64,000 nt of DNA from NCBI GenBank assembly GCA_021234155.1, contig JAJEKV010000172.1, positions 825,627 through 889,626 of the forward strand. Direction: 5' to 3'. The notes beneath the pieces were generated by a model, which saw only the letters and a list, made by a program, of their open reading frames with translations, made no database searches and had not been told where the DNA came from. How positions within the stretch are numbered: the stretch's first letter is position 1; the number at the start of each line of letters is the position of its first letter. Below are positions 49,616-60,126 of this stretch, in pieces. The translations under genes were made by a program, and so were the position numbers. The DNA is from Isoetes taiwanensis. Lineage: Eukaryota > Streptophyta > Lycopodiopsida > Isoetales > Isoetaceae.

Positions 49616-51242
49616 TGTGACGCTCCCTGCTAAACATACGGTGCCCGACCGTACACTCGGCAGGAAATCCCCCGTCCGGCTCAACAACCGCACAGGCCCT
49701 CCGTCTATCCCGCACTCTGGAACCTCCGTAGTGCGGGAAGGGGACACGAAGGTGTCTTGCGCGCCCTTCCCCTATGGGCTCCTATCACAGCGGAAGCATA
49801 AACATGTCAGAACTAGCAATACAATACAATAGGCTACCTCAAGGGTAGCTCAACCGCACATACGTAGATGCAAAGAACATAATCATATGCCATAAAACAT
49901 GAGAGCTCCTACCCGTGGCTCCGACTCTTAGGGTAGTCAATCGACCGGATAGGCCTCAAGATAGAGCGGTAGGAGTCATAACAATGGCGGGCCGGCGGCA
50001 TAAAGGCGAGGTTGACCACTCCATCCGCCCCTCCCGGTGCATACTTTGCGGATGGGCTAGACCAAGGCGTGGCATGACTCTAACACGCCGGATCACGCAA
50101 TCCCATGGTATCACCCATCGGGGACTACTCGTGTTGCATCTCCTGGTCCGATGAGGTAGGAAGGGTTGCATCTCCCCTTCGGGGTCTAGAGGCTCCTGAG
50201 GGTACTAGAATATTAAGCGGCGACACACGATTAACTGCCATTGAACCCCCAAAACAAGAGCCAAGGTGACACTTGCAACTCTTGAGGCGGGGGCAACACC
50301 ATTGCCCGGAGGTGTCGGACCCATGCCCCGCCCACACGGTGACCGACCATAAGCCTAGCCCACTATGGGATCCCAGAAGCCCCCACTTTCGGCGGGGATC
50401 CTTCCTCCATCTTGCCTCTAGCCCGTTGTGTAGTCTTTGAGTCACATCATAGCCTCCATAGCGGTGGGTTCCTATGCACAGGCCGCAATTAATAGGAACT
50501 AAAGGATCTACACTAGGGAGCATACTACATATGGCTCTAGGTCTCTACCCCCTTCCCAACACAAGAGGAACAACATGATCAACCATCATCACATAATCAT
50601 CATGAACAATATCATATGAACATCTTAACCTAATCATACATATCTAACTATCAGTTAGGGTTCCTTGATTAGGGTTCAAGATGTTCAACAAAGGATCTAG
50701 GGTGGCTCTACTCTAGACACAACATACTAACCCATCTGGAATGCTAACTTCGGATGAACTAACATGAACTCTACTCAACCTACCTCCCTCCATCGCTTCC
50801 TCCCATTCCTGGCGTCTCCATGCTCCTAAACGTGGTTCGAAGGCCTGCTCCCTCTACGATCATACACACCTTCCAGGGGCTGCTGCTCCAGGCTAGGCTA
50901 TCTTGAGCGGTGCTTTCGAAAGGGAGTTTGAAACGCGTGGATGAGAGTTCAGTGCTAGGTCAGGGAAAGGGGCTAGGGTTAGGGTTAGAGCTAATATAGG
51001 TGTGGGTCCACGTGGGATGACATGTGGCACCACTAGGGGTGGGAGGCAAGTGTGGCTGCCCCAATAGGATGAGGCCATGTGGAAATGGGCCTTATCTAAG
51101 GTTATCTAAGTTAAGCAATTAACTTAGATGTGCACCCCTTGCCACTTATCCTAAGGCATACAAGGCTACCTAGGTAGACTTGTATGGTGTGAGAATCGAG
51201 GAATATACATATTTATGGCGTATATTCCCTTGGAACATCATT
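49616..51242 (-). repeat. 3' LTR of the chromovirus
   Basis: It matches the right-hand LTR over its whole length. About 200 bp in the middle (around 50,560-50,740) is nearly identical, while GC-rich parts differ by small indels. The inner border next to the polypurine tract reads TGATG on the minus strand instead of TGTGACG, so the last two bases are uncertain. Confidence 0.9.
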
Positions 51243-51251
51243 CTCCCCCTT
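51241..51251 (-). other. Polypurine tract of the chromovirus
   Basis: AAGGGGGAGAA on the minus strand directly before the 3' LTR. This is the expected place and composition for the plus-strand primer of reverse transcription. Confidence 0.8.
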
Positions 51252-52048
51252 AGGACAATCTTGTCCTCGACATTGTGCTAAAGGCTGACAGCCTATCTAT
51301 CACACAAAAACAACATAAGATCATACACTTAAGTTTAATTCAAAGCGATCAACTTCCTATTAAAGTTAAATGTCAAAATTTAGGCCATATTTGTACTTAT
51401 ACAAAATTATATAAGCGTTAACAAGGTTACTTCCTACAATATATTTAGGGTTCATAATCTAAATTATGGTTCCCCATCTTCTCGTGTCGCCCCCACCTCG
51501 AAGCTCCTTCTCACTTGCTCCATGGAGCACATTACGTTAGTTTAATTAATAAGTTTGTGGTTTTAGGGACCACCCCTTACCATACCTTGCACTTTCGATC
51601 ATGGCCCTTCGGTTGAGCTTAAGGACCATTTAAGATGATCCCATCATAAGCCCATGATCAAGTGCTACCTTGTACTTTTCGGTTGCAGGTCGCGAAAATT
51701 ACCCCTAGTGCATCATGCCCCAAGGGTTTTAAGCTGGGGAACGTCTCCACGATCCCATCATCGGCGCATGATCACTTTGACCTTCACCATGACCCCTATG
51801 GCGGGGTGTGCGAACCCCACATCGTGGCATAGGGGAACATCAACCCGATGTCCCATCATCGGCGCACCATGCCTTTCCTCTCTCTCTCTCGCATGACCCT
51901 ATTGGTCATGCGCACCTCTTGGTGCATGTTGGCCTAGAGAACGCCTTAAAGGCTTATCTCATCATAGCCTACATGTTCCAAGATTCTGGCATATGTATTC
52001 CACTAGCTAGAATACATCTGCCAGAGCTAGAGGCTAACTAAGAACATA

Positions 52049-52510
52049 CTAAGCTAACCTCCTGGCAAGTCGAGGTGGAGCCAGAGTCGGGAGGCACACT
52101 CGCCCATCAAACTCCTTCATAAACTGTGGGTATTGCTTCTCCAAATCTTGCTTCAATACCCATGTTGCGTCTTCCACGGGCAAGTGCTTCCACTTGACCA
52201 AATACTGGAGGAACTGAGACCTCCTAGTTTTCTTGAATGACTTATCAAGAAGTAACTCAGGCACAATTTCAACTTGCTCCTCAGTCATTTCCAACAAAGT
52301 TGGAGTATCCAAAACCTCATTAGGATTGTGCCTTTTCAATAAACTTACGTGGAAGACCTTGTGAACTTTGAGATGGGCCGGAAGATCCAACTTGTAGGCT
52401 TGGGAGCCCACTCTCTCCACAATCTTGAACGGACCAGCCCACCTAGGGGCAAGCTTCTTGCAACTCCCAATCCGAAGCTTAGCTTGCTTAACCTTGATCT
52501 TCAACCACAC
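52049..52510 (-). CDS. Integrase C-terminal region with chromodomain
   Basis: A 153-residue frame begins inside the integrase C-terminal part (LAPRWAGPFKIVERVGSQAYKLDLP, then KVFHVSLLKR at residues about 51-60). It ends in a chromodomain at about 81-135 (EIVPELLLDK, QYLVKWKHLPVEDATWV, DLEKQYPQF). The Trp residues of VKW and ATW are kept (W107, W117), but the first aromatic of the methyl-lysine cage is Val83. This is the type II chromodomain of many plant chromoviruses. Chromodomains help direct integration toward particular chromatin. A stop and a frameshift of about 100 bp separate it from the integrase frame. Confidence 0.9.
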   Translation of the reverse strand: MWLKIKVKQAKLRIGSCKKLAPRWAGPFKIVERVGSQAYKLDLPAHLKVHKVFHVSLLKRHNPNEVLDTPTLLEMTEEQVEIVPELLLDKSFKKTRRSQFLQYLVKWKHLPVEDATWVLKQDLEKQYPQFMKEFDGRVCLPTLAPPRLARRLA

Positions 52511-52617
52511 GCTATCGCCTACCTTGAACTCTCTTACGGTCCTGTGCTTGTCGGCTACACTCTTACGGGCTTCTTCTTTGCTACTAGGAGGTAACCCCTC
52601 ACTTCTTCCACCAACTG

Positions 52618-53634
52618 CTACATATCTCCTAGCATCTGCTGGGACACTTCAACCTTTGACACGGGATTGTGCCAAGTGTCCGGAGTTAAGCACTGGTACC
52701 CGTAATTTACCATGAAAGGAGACATCTGGGATGACTCCTGTTTGGCACTATTGTAGGCGAATTCCACCAAGTGGATATACTCATCCCACTTGGACTGCTT
52801 ATTCCACACAAAACTTCTAAGCATATCTTCAATGATTCGGTTCGTCCTCTCCGTCTGACCATCTGTTTGGGGATGATAAGCTGTGCTCATGGAGAGCTTC
52901 GTCTGAATGGTGCTGAAGAGGTCCTGCCAAAAAGCACTCATAAACTTGGAATCTCTATCCGATATTATCTCCCGAGGCATGCCATGGAGCCTAAAAATCT
53001 CCTTCACAAATAGCTTGGCAGTATCTAATGTTGTGTCGGTAGTTCTACAAGGCACAAAATGTGCCATCTTAGATAATTTGTCTACTACGACCATCAATGC
53101 ATCCTTGCCTCGAAGAGTCTTGGGAAGTCCTGTGATAAAATCCATACTTACCACTTCCCACTTTGCATTCGGCACTGCTAGAGGTTCCAAAGCTTCTGGA
53201 ATTCGAAGCTGCTCCGCTTTGGTTTGCTGGCACAACTGGCACTCACGAATATATCTTGCTATCTGCTTCTTCATTCCCGGCCAGAAGTAGCTACTTCGGA
53301 TCTTGAAGTAGGTCTTCATAAAACCTGCATGCCCTGCTATTGGGCTGTTGTGTGTGTCATGAAGGATTAGCTTCCTTATACCTGACGATTCGGGCACACA
53401 CAACTTATCCTTATAGTACAACAAGTTGCCTTCCTTCTTATAATGCTTGAAGGCTTCTCGTTCCTTATCTGTTCTAGCCTCCTTGGAGAGGCTTTCCCAT
53501 ACCTCCTTGAAATCACCATCGGATGGTAATGTCTCCTCAATTTTCTTGCCATACCCACTCGAAAGAGTTGATATAGCATTACAATGTGTTCTTGTTTCAA
53601 GGGGTCTTCTAGAAAGAGTCGTGACCACATTCAA
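52618..53634 (-). CDS. Integrase of the Ty3/gypsy chromovirus
   Basis: An open frame of 338 residues. The N-terminal zinc site is HDTHNSPIAGHAG with CQLC (His92/His102, Cys132/Cys135). The catalytic core shows MDFITGLP (Asp165), ISDRDSKF (Asp226) and DGQTERTN (Glu262), with the D-x35-E spacing of retroviral-type integrases. The frame keeps all catalytic residues. It inserts the double-stranded DNA copy into the host genome. The frame ends in a stop after LGDM, just before the chromodomain part, so the two are separated as written. Confidence 0.95.
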   Translation of the reverse strand: MNVVTTLSRRPLETRTHCNAISTLSSGYGKKIEETLPSDGDFKEVWESLSKEARTDKEREAFKHYKKEGNLLYYKDKLCVPESSGIRKLILHDTHNSPIAGHAGFMKTYFKIRSSYFWPGMKKQIARYIRECQLCQQTKAEQLRIPEALEPLAVPNAKWEVVSMDFITGLPKTLRGKDALMVVVDKLSKMAHFVPCRTTDTTLDTAKLFVKEIFRLHGMPREIISDRDSKFMSAFWQDLFSTIQTKLSMSTAYHPQTDGQTERTNRIIEDMLRSFVWNKQSKWDEYIHLVEFAYNSAKQESSQMSPFMVNYGYQCLTPDTWHNPVSKVEVSQQMLGDM

Positions 53635-53639
53635 CTTAT

Positions 53640-54504
53640 CCGCTTATAAGCAATCTCAAAATCATACTCTTCTAGGAATTCCATCCACCTCCTTTGCCTT
53701 AGATTAAGGAGTGGTTGGGTAAAGATGTATTGGAGGCTCACGGTGATCCAGATATCTAACTGAAACTTCCTCCCAAGCAAATAATGCCTCCAAATCACGA
53801 GAGCTCGACAATAGCTAGAAGTTCCTGATCATGGGTTGGATAAGCTGCTTTCGGTGTCGTTCAACTTCTTGGAATCATAAGCAATTACTCTTCCCTCGTG
53901 CATAAGGACTCCACACGCCGCTATCTTACTTGCATCTGTTGCTACTATCTTGTCCTTTGTGCAGATTCGGCAAAACTAGCTTTGTCTTTGTTGTTAAGGC
54001 TTCCTTAAGCTTTTCAAATGAAGCTTGAACATTCTCTAACCAATGTGCTTTCCAATCTTTCACCTTAACACTCTTAGTGAGGTCCGGTCAAAGGGGCGCC
54101 CCACTTAGCGAAGTCCTTCACGAACTTTTCGTAATAACCCGCCAGACCTAGAAAGCTTCTTACCTCGCCACATTCTTTGGAGCTGGCCAATCCCTCTTTG
54201 CTTCAATCTTTGCGGGGGTCGGTGGAGATTCCTTCTGATGATATGACATGGCCCAAGTACTCCACTCTTTTCGGTAGCAAAGTGGCATTTGGAGAGCTTT
54301 CCATACAAGCGATGCCGCCTCAACTTTTCTAACACCCTTCTCAAATGTCGACTATGATCTTCAATAGACTTGTTTGTAGACTAGAATGTAAATCGAAGAA
54401 GACAATGACAAACTCATCTAGGAAATCCACGAAGACATGGATTCATGAAACATAAAAAAGTTCTGCTGGAGCATTCGACAATCCAAAGGGCATTCTTTGT
54501 AAAC
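53640..54504 (-). pseudogene. Broken end of reverse transcriptase and RNase H
   Basis: Fragments in different frames carry RNase H and connection-domain words: VATDASKIAACGVLMHEGRV (about 53,900-53,960) and FLGLAGYYEKFVKDF (about 54,105-54,170). The segment that should hold the RT active-site Asp pair (about 54,390-54,430) reads with frame changes, so the YxDD-type motif is lost. RNase H would remove the RNA strand during reverse transcription. Some of the breaks may be technical. Confidence 0.8.
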
Positions 54505-55437
54505 TCAAAGTGACCATACCCAGTTAAAGGCGGTCTTGTGGATATCTTCTTCCTTTATCCTTATTTGGTGGTATCCTGACCTTAAGTCAATCTTAGAGAA
54601 TACCTTTGCTCCTTGGATCTGGTCCATCAAATCATCCGCCCTTGGCAATGCATACTTATTCTTTATCGTCTGCTTGTTGAGCTGGCGATAGTCTATGGAC
54701 ATTCTTAAACTGCCGTCTTTCTTCTTCACGAAGAGTATGGGTGCTCCAAAAGAAGACACACTTGCTCTAATAAAACCAAGCTCAAGCAATTCCTGGAGTT
54801 GCTTCTTGAGCTCAGTCAACTCTGGGGTGCTCATCCTGTATGGTGCCTTGCTGGTAGGCTTAGCATCTGGTGCTAATGTGATCTCACACTCCACACCCCT
54901 GTAAGGTGGTAATTGGCGGATTTCATCCGGAAATACATCCTTGAATTCCGAAATAAGCCTTGCTACTGGCTTGGGCAACTGCTTCCCCTTTTGGCCGTTT
55001 CCATCCTGTTTATTGGGCTCAATTGCTTCCAATCTCAGAATGTAATCCACCTTATTTCTTTCTATACTTTTCCTTAGCTGCTTTAAAGAAATACACTGCA
55101 TAGAAGAAGATGCCTTCTTACCTCTCACTATGAATTTGGTGCCGTCTGGTGCTGTCATGGCAACTTCGTTACGGTCGCAGTCGCTCATGGCTTTCGCTGG
55201 CTTGAGGAACTCCATTCCTACTATAAGGTCATACCTTCCAATCTCCATGACCTCTGCCCCCATCGGCCACTTACTTCCACTAAGGTCTATGTCGAATGTG
55301 ATCCTCCTCCCCTTAGTGTGCCGAATGGCGCCGTTTGCCATAGCAACTGGCCTTGGCTTAGACTTCAATACCTTGTTCTTCATTAGGGCAGCCAGCCTAG
55401 GAGAGGCGAAATTGTGAGAGCTACCTGTGTCTATCAA
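54505..55437 (-). CDS. Aspartic protease and N-terminal reverse transcriptase
   Basis: An open frame of 310 residues starts at the protease site IDTGSSHNF (Asp3) and passes DLIVGMEFL (flap-side strand, about residues 70-78). It then enters the reverse transcriptase: [22 protein letters not shown], a [20 protein letters not shown] segment (about 221-240), SIDYRQLN (247-254) and [15 protein letters not shown] with the first catalytic Asp at 284. The order protease-RT-RNase H-integrase defines Ty3/gypsy. The real polyprotein started further upstream in gag; the Met used here is internal. A frame change after KTAFN cuts off the RT palm. Confidence 0.93.
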   Translation of the reverse strand: MIDTGSSHNFASPRLAALMKNKVLKSKPRPVAMANGAIRHTKGRRITFDIDLSGSKWPMGAEVMEIGRYDLIVGMEFLKPAKAMSDCDRNEVAMTAPDGTKFIVRGKKASSSMQCISLKQLRKSIERNKVDYILRLEAIEPNKQDGNGQKGKQLPKPVARLISEFKDVFPDEIRQLPPYRGVECEITLAPDAKPTSKAPYRMSTPELTELKKQLQELLELGFIRASVSSFGAPILFVKKKDGSLRMSIDYRQLNKQTIKNKYALPRADDLMDQIQGAKVFSKIDLRSGYHQIRIKEEDIHKTAFNWVWSL

Positions 55438-55534
55438 TACTAGATATGGACTTGCTATCTATGATCCCTCGGCCCATAATAATGACTTGATGATTTTCAA
55501 TGTCATCGACTCAATGTTTGCACATATGTGACAC

Positions 55535-56890
55535 TCACCATCTATGAAGTCCCGGCCTCATGTTGGTGAATTCGTGCGTCATCCGCTTCGTTGGTGAATC
55601 CCAATCCATAAGCTCGCTAAAGCTGCCCGCGCTGGCGAATGGGCAATCATGTGTTTGGTGCCACGGTTGAAAGCACCACGAAACATAGCTTCTTCTCGAT
55701 GCACTCTGTCTCTTCTCCTTCGTCAGACTGTCTAGGATACGCTTTAGTATCCTGCCTCCTGATGCATTCTGCGGCTTACGGTCCCCAAAGGTTTTACCCT
55801 GAGATCTTTCCTGCTGCTGGCCTCCTGATGGCGTAGCTGCTGATTGCTTACTCTGATATTGCCCTTGGTACTGCCCTGAAGCCTTTCTCTTAAATGCCGA
55901 CTGTTTCTCTGCTGGAGTTGATGGTGCTTCCTCCAAACTTATAGCTTTGTCTTGACCTCCATGGTGACTTTGGGTTGATTGCTTTCGGACTAGCCTCTTG
56001 ATATTCTTTGTTCAACCCCTCAATGTAGGTATCCACCGCTTTTGCCTTCGATACCCCCTGGGAACATGAAGCCTAAGCCTCATGAATTCTTCGGTATACT
56101 TAGCCACTAATAAAAGCCGATTCAACTTTGTAAAACTGGCGGATGCGTCTACTAGTGTGCGATCTAGGCACATAGTGTTTGGCGGAAAGCCTTCTTTGAA
56201 GGTCTTGAATCTGCAACTATTTCTTTTGAGCTTGTTAGACTTAGCATATCCCTTCCACCCGGATCCTTGCCGGTCCAATAAGGTTAGGTTGTAGCAACTT
56301 TCCCTATATCCTTATCCTTCATGCCATAAGAGTTGCCGAACTCTTCCATCTCATCAAGCCAAGCTTACGCCTCCATATACGACCGCCTTCCTTCCGAGAA
56401 CCCACCCAACTTCCTAGTCTTCCACCGTTGCTCATAGCACTTGTCAACTTTCTTTTGATAATCATCTCCCTTCCTTGCCCGGCTCTTACTTGCGGGTGTC
56501 GGGACTCACTTTGAGCTAGAATTGTCTTGACTGTCAAAGTGTGTCGATGAACTGGAGCTAGGTGGTGTTGGACTCCTTACGTTTCTCCTTTTTCCTCTTC
56601 ACATCACGACATTTCCTTGGTTGTCTTGCCCTTCCGGTGTGGACCCTCCTCGATGCCTTCTTTGAGGTAGTGGTGGAGGTGGTGGTGGAGCAGAGGAGCA
56701 TATTCTTGGGCATTCATCAATGGGGTGGCCCAATGTATCCGGTGATGCATCACGGGTCCTCATCACGGGCGAGCCTTGCATTGATTGCTTCGGCGTCATA
56801 TCGTCGTTGTTGTCATCTTGATCCGTCCAGAAAAGGTTCACAGGCACCCATGATGTTGGCGGCCTTGGCCACGAGAGCTGAGCGAAGTTC
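55535..56890 (-). pseudogene. Gag region, broken into several frames
   Basis: On the minus strand a Pro-rich start (frame 56599-56847, starting MPVNLFWTDQDD and ending in a Pro8-like run) is followed by EAXAWLDEMEEFGNSYGMKDKDI (about 56,300-56,380; X is a stop). Then come FTKLNRLLLVAKYTEEFMRL (56012-56278) and a Gln/Ser-rich linker (55,800-55,900). A Cys/His segment CFQPWHQTHDCP follows at about 55,650, where one Cys of the CCHC zinc knuckle reads as Pro. This matches the layout of Ty3/gypsy Gag (capsid core followed by a nucleic-acid-binding knuckle). At least three frame changes are present. Confidence 0.75.
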
Positions 56891-57109
56891 CTTCTTGCAA
56901 GGTTTAATCATCAATGCTTGTTATTTGGTTTACACATCAATTATATCCGTTTACAATTAATTTATTGTTAGATACAAAAGAAATCATGTGAAAATTCCAC
57001 TTACAATTCAAGATCATAGTAAGTCATTACTATATAGAAGTACATTTTACAAAATACATGATAATATAAAAAGGAGATTATTCAATACAATTTAATTAAT
57101 GACAAGGCA

Positions 57110-58477
57110 AATTCTTCCGTCATCAGTGACCCTTCATGTTCTTGAAGAAGTTCTTGATGTTCTTGAGGTGTAGCCCTTTGCCCGGCGTTACGCAATATCC
57201 TTGCGGTGATCCTCCTTCAAGCGCTCTAGCCATCACGGGGTCTTTGGGAGTTAGTGCCGCTGTTCGCCACCCTAACGACAAATGTGCATCCACGAGGTGG
57301 CCCCGCGAAGTCGAGGCGTGAAGAGCTACTGATCTCTTGAAAAGGATAACATGGTCCGATCGTGTGGTCTAGTGCGGCGTCTTTGCCCAAAGCGAGAGAG
57401 AGGGCTATGAGGGGCGCAATGAGACTCTTCTCCTTTTGGGCTAAACTCCTGTGGAATACTATCATCGCCCTTGGCTAAGAGCTGGAAGATAGTACCGGCG
57501 CCTTACCTTTACCGTGATGTTGGACCACATTGCCTCTTACGGCTTCCCCATAGATGTCTATTGCTCACGAGGTCTTAATTGGTCCCTCCACATCAAGTTG
57601 ATGTTGGCGTGTGCCTCACGAACTCCTCGAATGGACTGGTCGGCTAGAGCTTGGACCCCTTCACAGCTTATACAATGCACTTTGTATCTGGCTGGAACTC
57701 CTCCTCTCAGGGATGATAGGTTCTTGTTGTCGATAGATCTCCCTTATCTCGCTGATAGGCTTCTATATCGACATTGTGTGCCCGGATGAGTGTCGCTCAG
57801 ATAACTCCCTTGGAAATTCTGGTAGGAGTAGTCGATGAAGTCAGCGCCTGCTCTTGTGCCATTAAGCCTAGGAGCTCGTCGATTCGGAGGCCTTCTTCTT
57901 GGCAATGGGAAGGTTGAGGATAATGGTTAGCCAAGATGTGTTCCTCGCCGTCGATGATCAGATGTGGTGGCGGGGCTGTGATGCCAAGTGGTGGTTCGAA
58001 ATCTGCCCTTAGTGTGCCTTCACCGCCTAGCTATTTGCCTCTCCATCCTTCTTTGCCTCGCTTATCTCCCAAGTTGGGTTCTCCTCCACTTGTTGCTCGT
58101 AGTCTTGCTCAATCTGCAACATTGGTGTTGCCGAGGTAGAGCCATAGTACTCATACTCCGTGGACTCGATTTCGTGGATGCGGATCTGGCATGCTTCTGG
58201 TTCTATCCCACACCTTATTTTTGGCCTTAGCTCCCCCACCTATGGCTTGGGTCAGAGAGTCTAAAGAAACCCATTTCCCTCCCCTAGGTGGCAAGCTAAC
58301 TTCCCAGGGTAGTATCTGCTGGTCATATTGGCAAATGATGTCGGTGTAATAGGGAGTCCTAGTCAATGTGGCATGGAGATCAAAGAGGTGGTCGAAGACA
58401 TGGAAGGCTTCGTCAGCAGGAAAATCACGGATGTGATTGGCAGCGTCGTACCATCTGACAAAGTTTGAGGGCGCCAT
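57110..58477 (-). pseudogene. Accessory region II before gag, function unknown
   Basis: Sense-strand frames lie between the primer site and gag. The clearest is at 58151-58477 (108 residues), starting MAPSNFVRWYDAANHIRDF and containing TPYYTDIICQYDQQILPW. A continuing acidic segment follows in another frame at 58027-58239 (EIESTEYEYYGSTSATPMLQ). A further frame at 57226-57465 has no motif. I do not recognise the protein. Position and strand suggest an extra ORF of the element or a captured host fragment. Frames are broken, so the original extent is uncertain. Confidence 0.4.
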
Positions 58478-58771
58478 CTAGCAGGAAAGAGTGTGAAAAA
58501 TGGCTGATGAGGGCAAGCAAGGAGCTAGAAAATCGCCAAAAGGGCTGGGAGCAATTTTGATGGTGAGAAAATGACAAATGAGGTCTCCTTTTATGGACTA
58601 GGGCTGCCTCGGTTTCCGTGCACAAGGGTTCTTGATGTGGAAGGACTTTGTTCAAAGGCTATGAATGTCCAATTAAGCTACCATGAAGTACAATTCTAAG
58701 CAAAACAAAGCAAGAAACACTACATGGCAGGTTGCTGGGTCAAATTTTGTCAAATTAGGCCAAAAAGGGCC

Positions 58772-58844
58772 AAATCGGGTTGGTTCGCGCGAAAGGGCCT
58801 TCCGAAACTGTCGGAAAGGGGTTTGGCGCGGACCAACCCGGTTT
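58772..58844. repeat. Strong imperfect hairpin inside the chromovirus
   Basis: A 30-bp arm starting CGGGTTGGTTCGCGC at 58776 pairs with an arm ending CGCGGACCAACCCG at 58840 around a five-base loop (AACTG). There are a few mismatches in each arm, and pairing extends a further four bases outward. The stem is much more GC-rich than its surroundings. It lies just upstream (element sense) of accessory region II. Confidence 0.8.
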
Positions 58845-59179
58845 CGGAATTTTTTGCTCAGAAGAAAAATTTTCCTAATTAGGGGTAAGATGATTGAACT
58901 ACTATAAATTAAATACAAAAAATTTTTTGTTCAATTTGACTTCTCTAGCTACCTTTTTAACATCAATTTTTCAAGACAAAATTATTTTATATCAAAATTT
59001 TAGTTACAGGTACAAAATTAGGAGGTTCAAGGGTACTCCTTATGGATTCTCCGCGCCAGGTGGATGTCCTTGGGCATTACAGTCACCCTCTTGGCGTGAA
59101 TTGCGCATAAGTTGCCCTCCTCAAAAAGCTGGGTCAGCTCCGCCTGCGCCACACGGAGGACTTCGTGTGCGTCGAGATG

Positions 59180-59490
59180 TCACCCTATAGTGGGTGATTT
59201 AACTCCTGCATAACCTCCCGCGGTATTTCGAAGGGAGCCTTCCTGATCGAGGAGATTAGTGCTTCTTTGGAAGTGCTTAATCTCCAGGAGCCGGGCAGCG
59301 TCTTGGCCAATTAGGCCCATGGTGAACCTTCTTGACTTCTCCGTGCGTGGAGGTGGTGGCCGGCTGGTCCTTCCTCGTAGGCCGCCCTTGGCGTAGTGCT
59401 CCACGTTAGCGCAATACCAATCATTGTACCTGCGTCCGGCGACGAAGGTACTCTGGTATGCCTTCAGCGATTGGTCGCGATCCTCGGGCG
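59180..59490 (-). pseudogene. Accessory region I, downstream part
   Basis: A sense frame reads STFVAGRRYNDWYCANVEHY and continues with a Pro/Arg-rich linker and the words SRRFTMGLIGQDAARLLEI (stop at 59180). The YNDWYCANVE word looks like a folded domain and not low-complexity sequence, but I do not recognise it. It follows the H3-tail-like frame in the same orientation, so the two were probably one protein before frame breaks at about 59,500-59,650. Confidence 0.45.
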
Positions 59491-59649
59491 AATGCGCTTC
59501 ACCACCTTACGCTTCTTCACTACCTTTGGTGGCTTAGGCCACTTTGGGTAGGAGTGAAAGCGTCGCGTTGGGGTCGATGGCTCCCCAGCGTCTTCCTCTT
59601 CCTCCTCTACTTCCCTGCGTTGTCGCCGCCTCCTCCTTCTTCTTCCTCC

Positions 59650-60126
59650 TCATCTGCTCCCCGGGCCTGAGGTTCCTCGATTACGACAGTCCCGCGAGGC
59701 ACTGTCGTTTCTTCTCTTGATCCGCCGCTCCTTTTGGCGGCTCCACCGACCTCTTCTTTCTTCTTGCCCGTTTTCTCTGGCCCACTCTGCAACCTTCTCC
59801 TTGCCCTTTTTCTTTGGTGCCGAAGGGCCTGCTTCTTCAACCTGCTCTTCGACCTGCTCTTCTACCTCCGTGTCCGATTGAGGCCCAAAATGGCGGGACT
59901 CGTCAGTTCTCTGGGTACCCGCCGACGAAGAGCTGCTGCTGCTGGGCGCCTCCTCCTCTGTATCGTGGTAGGTTGCGTCACTGCTGCTGGAGGGAAACTC
60001 CTCTTCCCCCTTCTTGGGTCGAAGGTGCTCAGGGATCTTCTTCACATGGCGACCTGCTGCTAAGTTCGCCATTGATAGCGTAGGTCTCTCGCCCGCCCTC
60101 CTGGCTGTTTGTTTGGTGCGAGCCAT
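59650..60126 (-). CDS. Histone-H3-tail-like accessory protein of the chromovirus (ORF0)
   Basis: The frame starting at 60126 encodes 158 residues and begins Met-ARTKQTAR, identical to residues 1-8 of mature histone H3. Position 9 is Arg where H3 has Lys9. A second, weaker resemblance follows: GRHVKKIPEHLRP (about residues 26-38) against the GGVKKPHRFRP part of H3. Next come a Ser/Glu-rich acidic tract (about 42-90, with SSSSSSS and repeated VEEQ) and a basic Lys/Arg-rich end. Ala follows Met, so the initiator Met should be removed, exposing the ART N-terminus that H3K4 readers recognise. I chose this Met, not the in-frame Met at 60255, because it has A at -3 and G at +4. It is the first frame after the primer site, 555 nt away. 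Its function is inference: a histone-tail mimic that may bind host PHD-type readers or be methylated. The frame probably continued into 59180-59490. Confidence 0.65.
   Translation of the reverse strand: MARTKQTARRAGERPTLSMANLAAGRHVKKIPEHLRPKKGEEEFPSSSSDATYHDTEEEAPSSSSSSSAGTQRTDESRHFGPQSDTEVEEQVEEQVEEAGPSAPKKKGKEKVAEWARENGQEERRGRWSRQKERRIKRRNDSASRDCRNRGTSGPGSR

Noticed and set aside
52907-53290. Plus-strand frame of 127 codons across the integrase
   Set aside because: It is antisense to the intact integrase frame.
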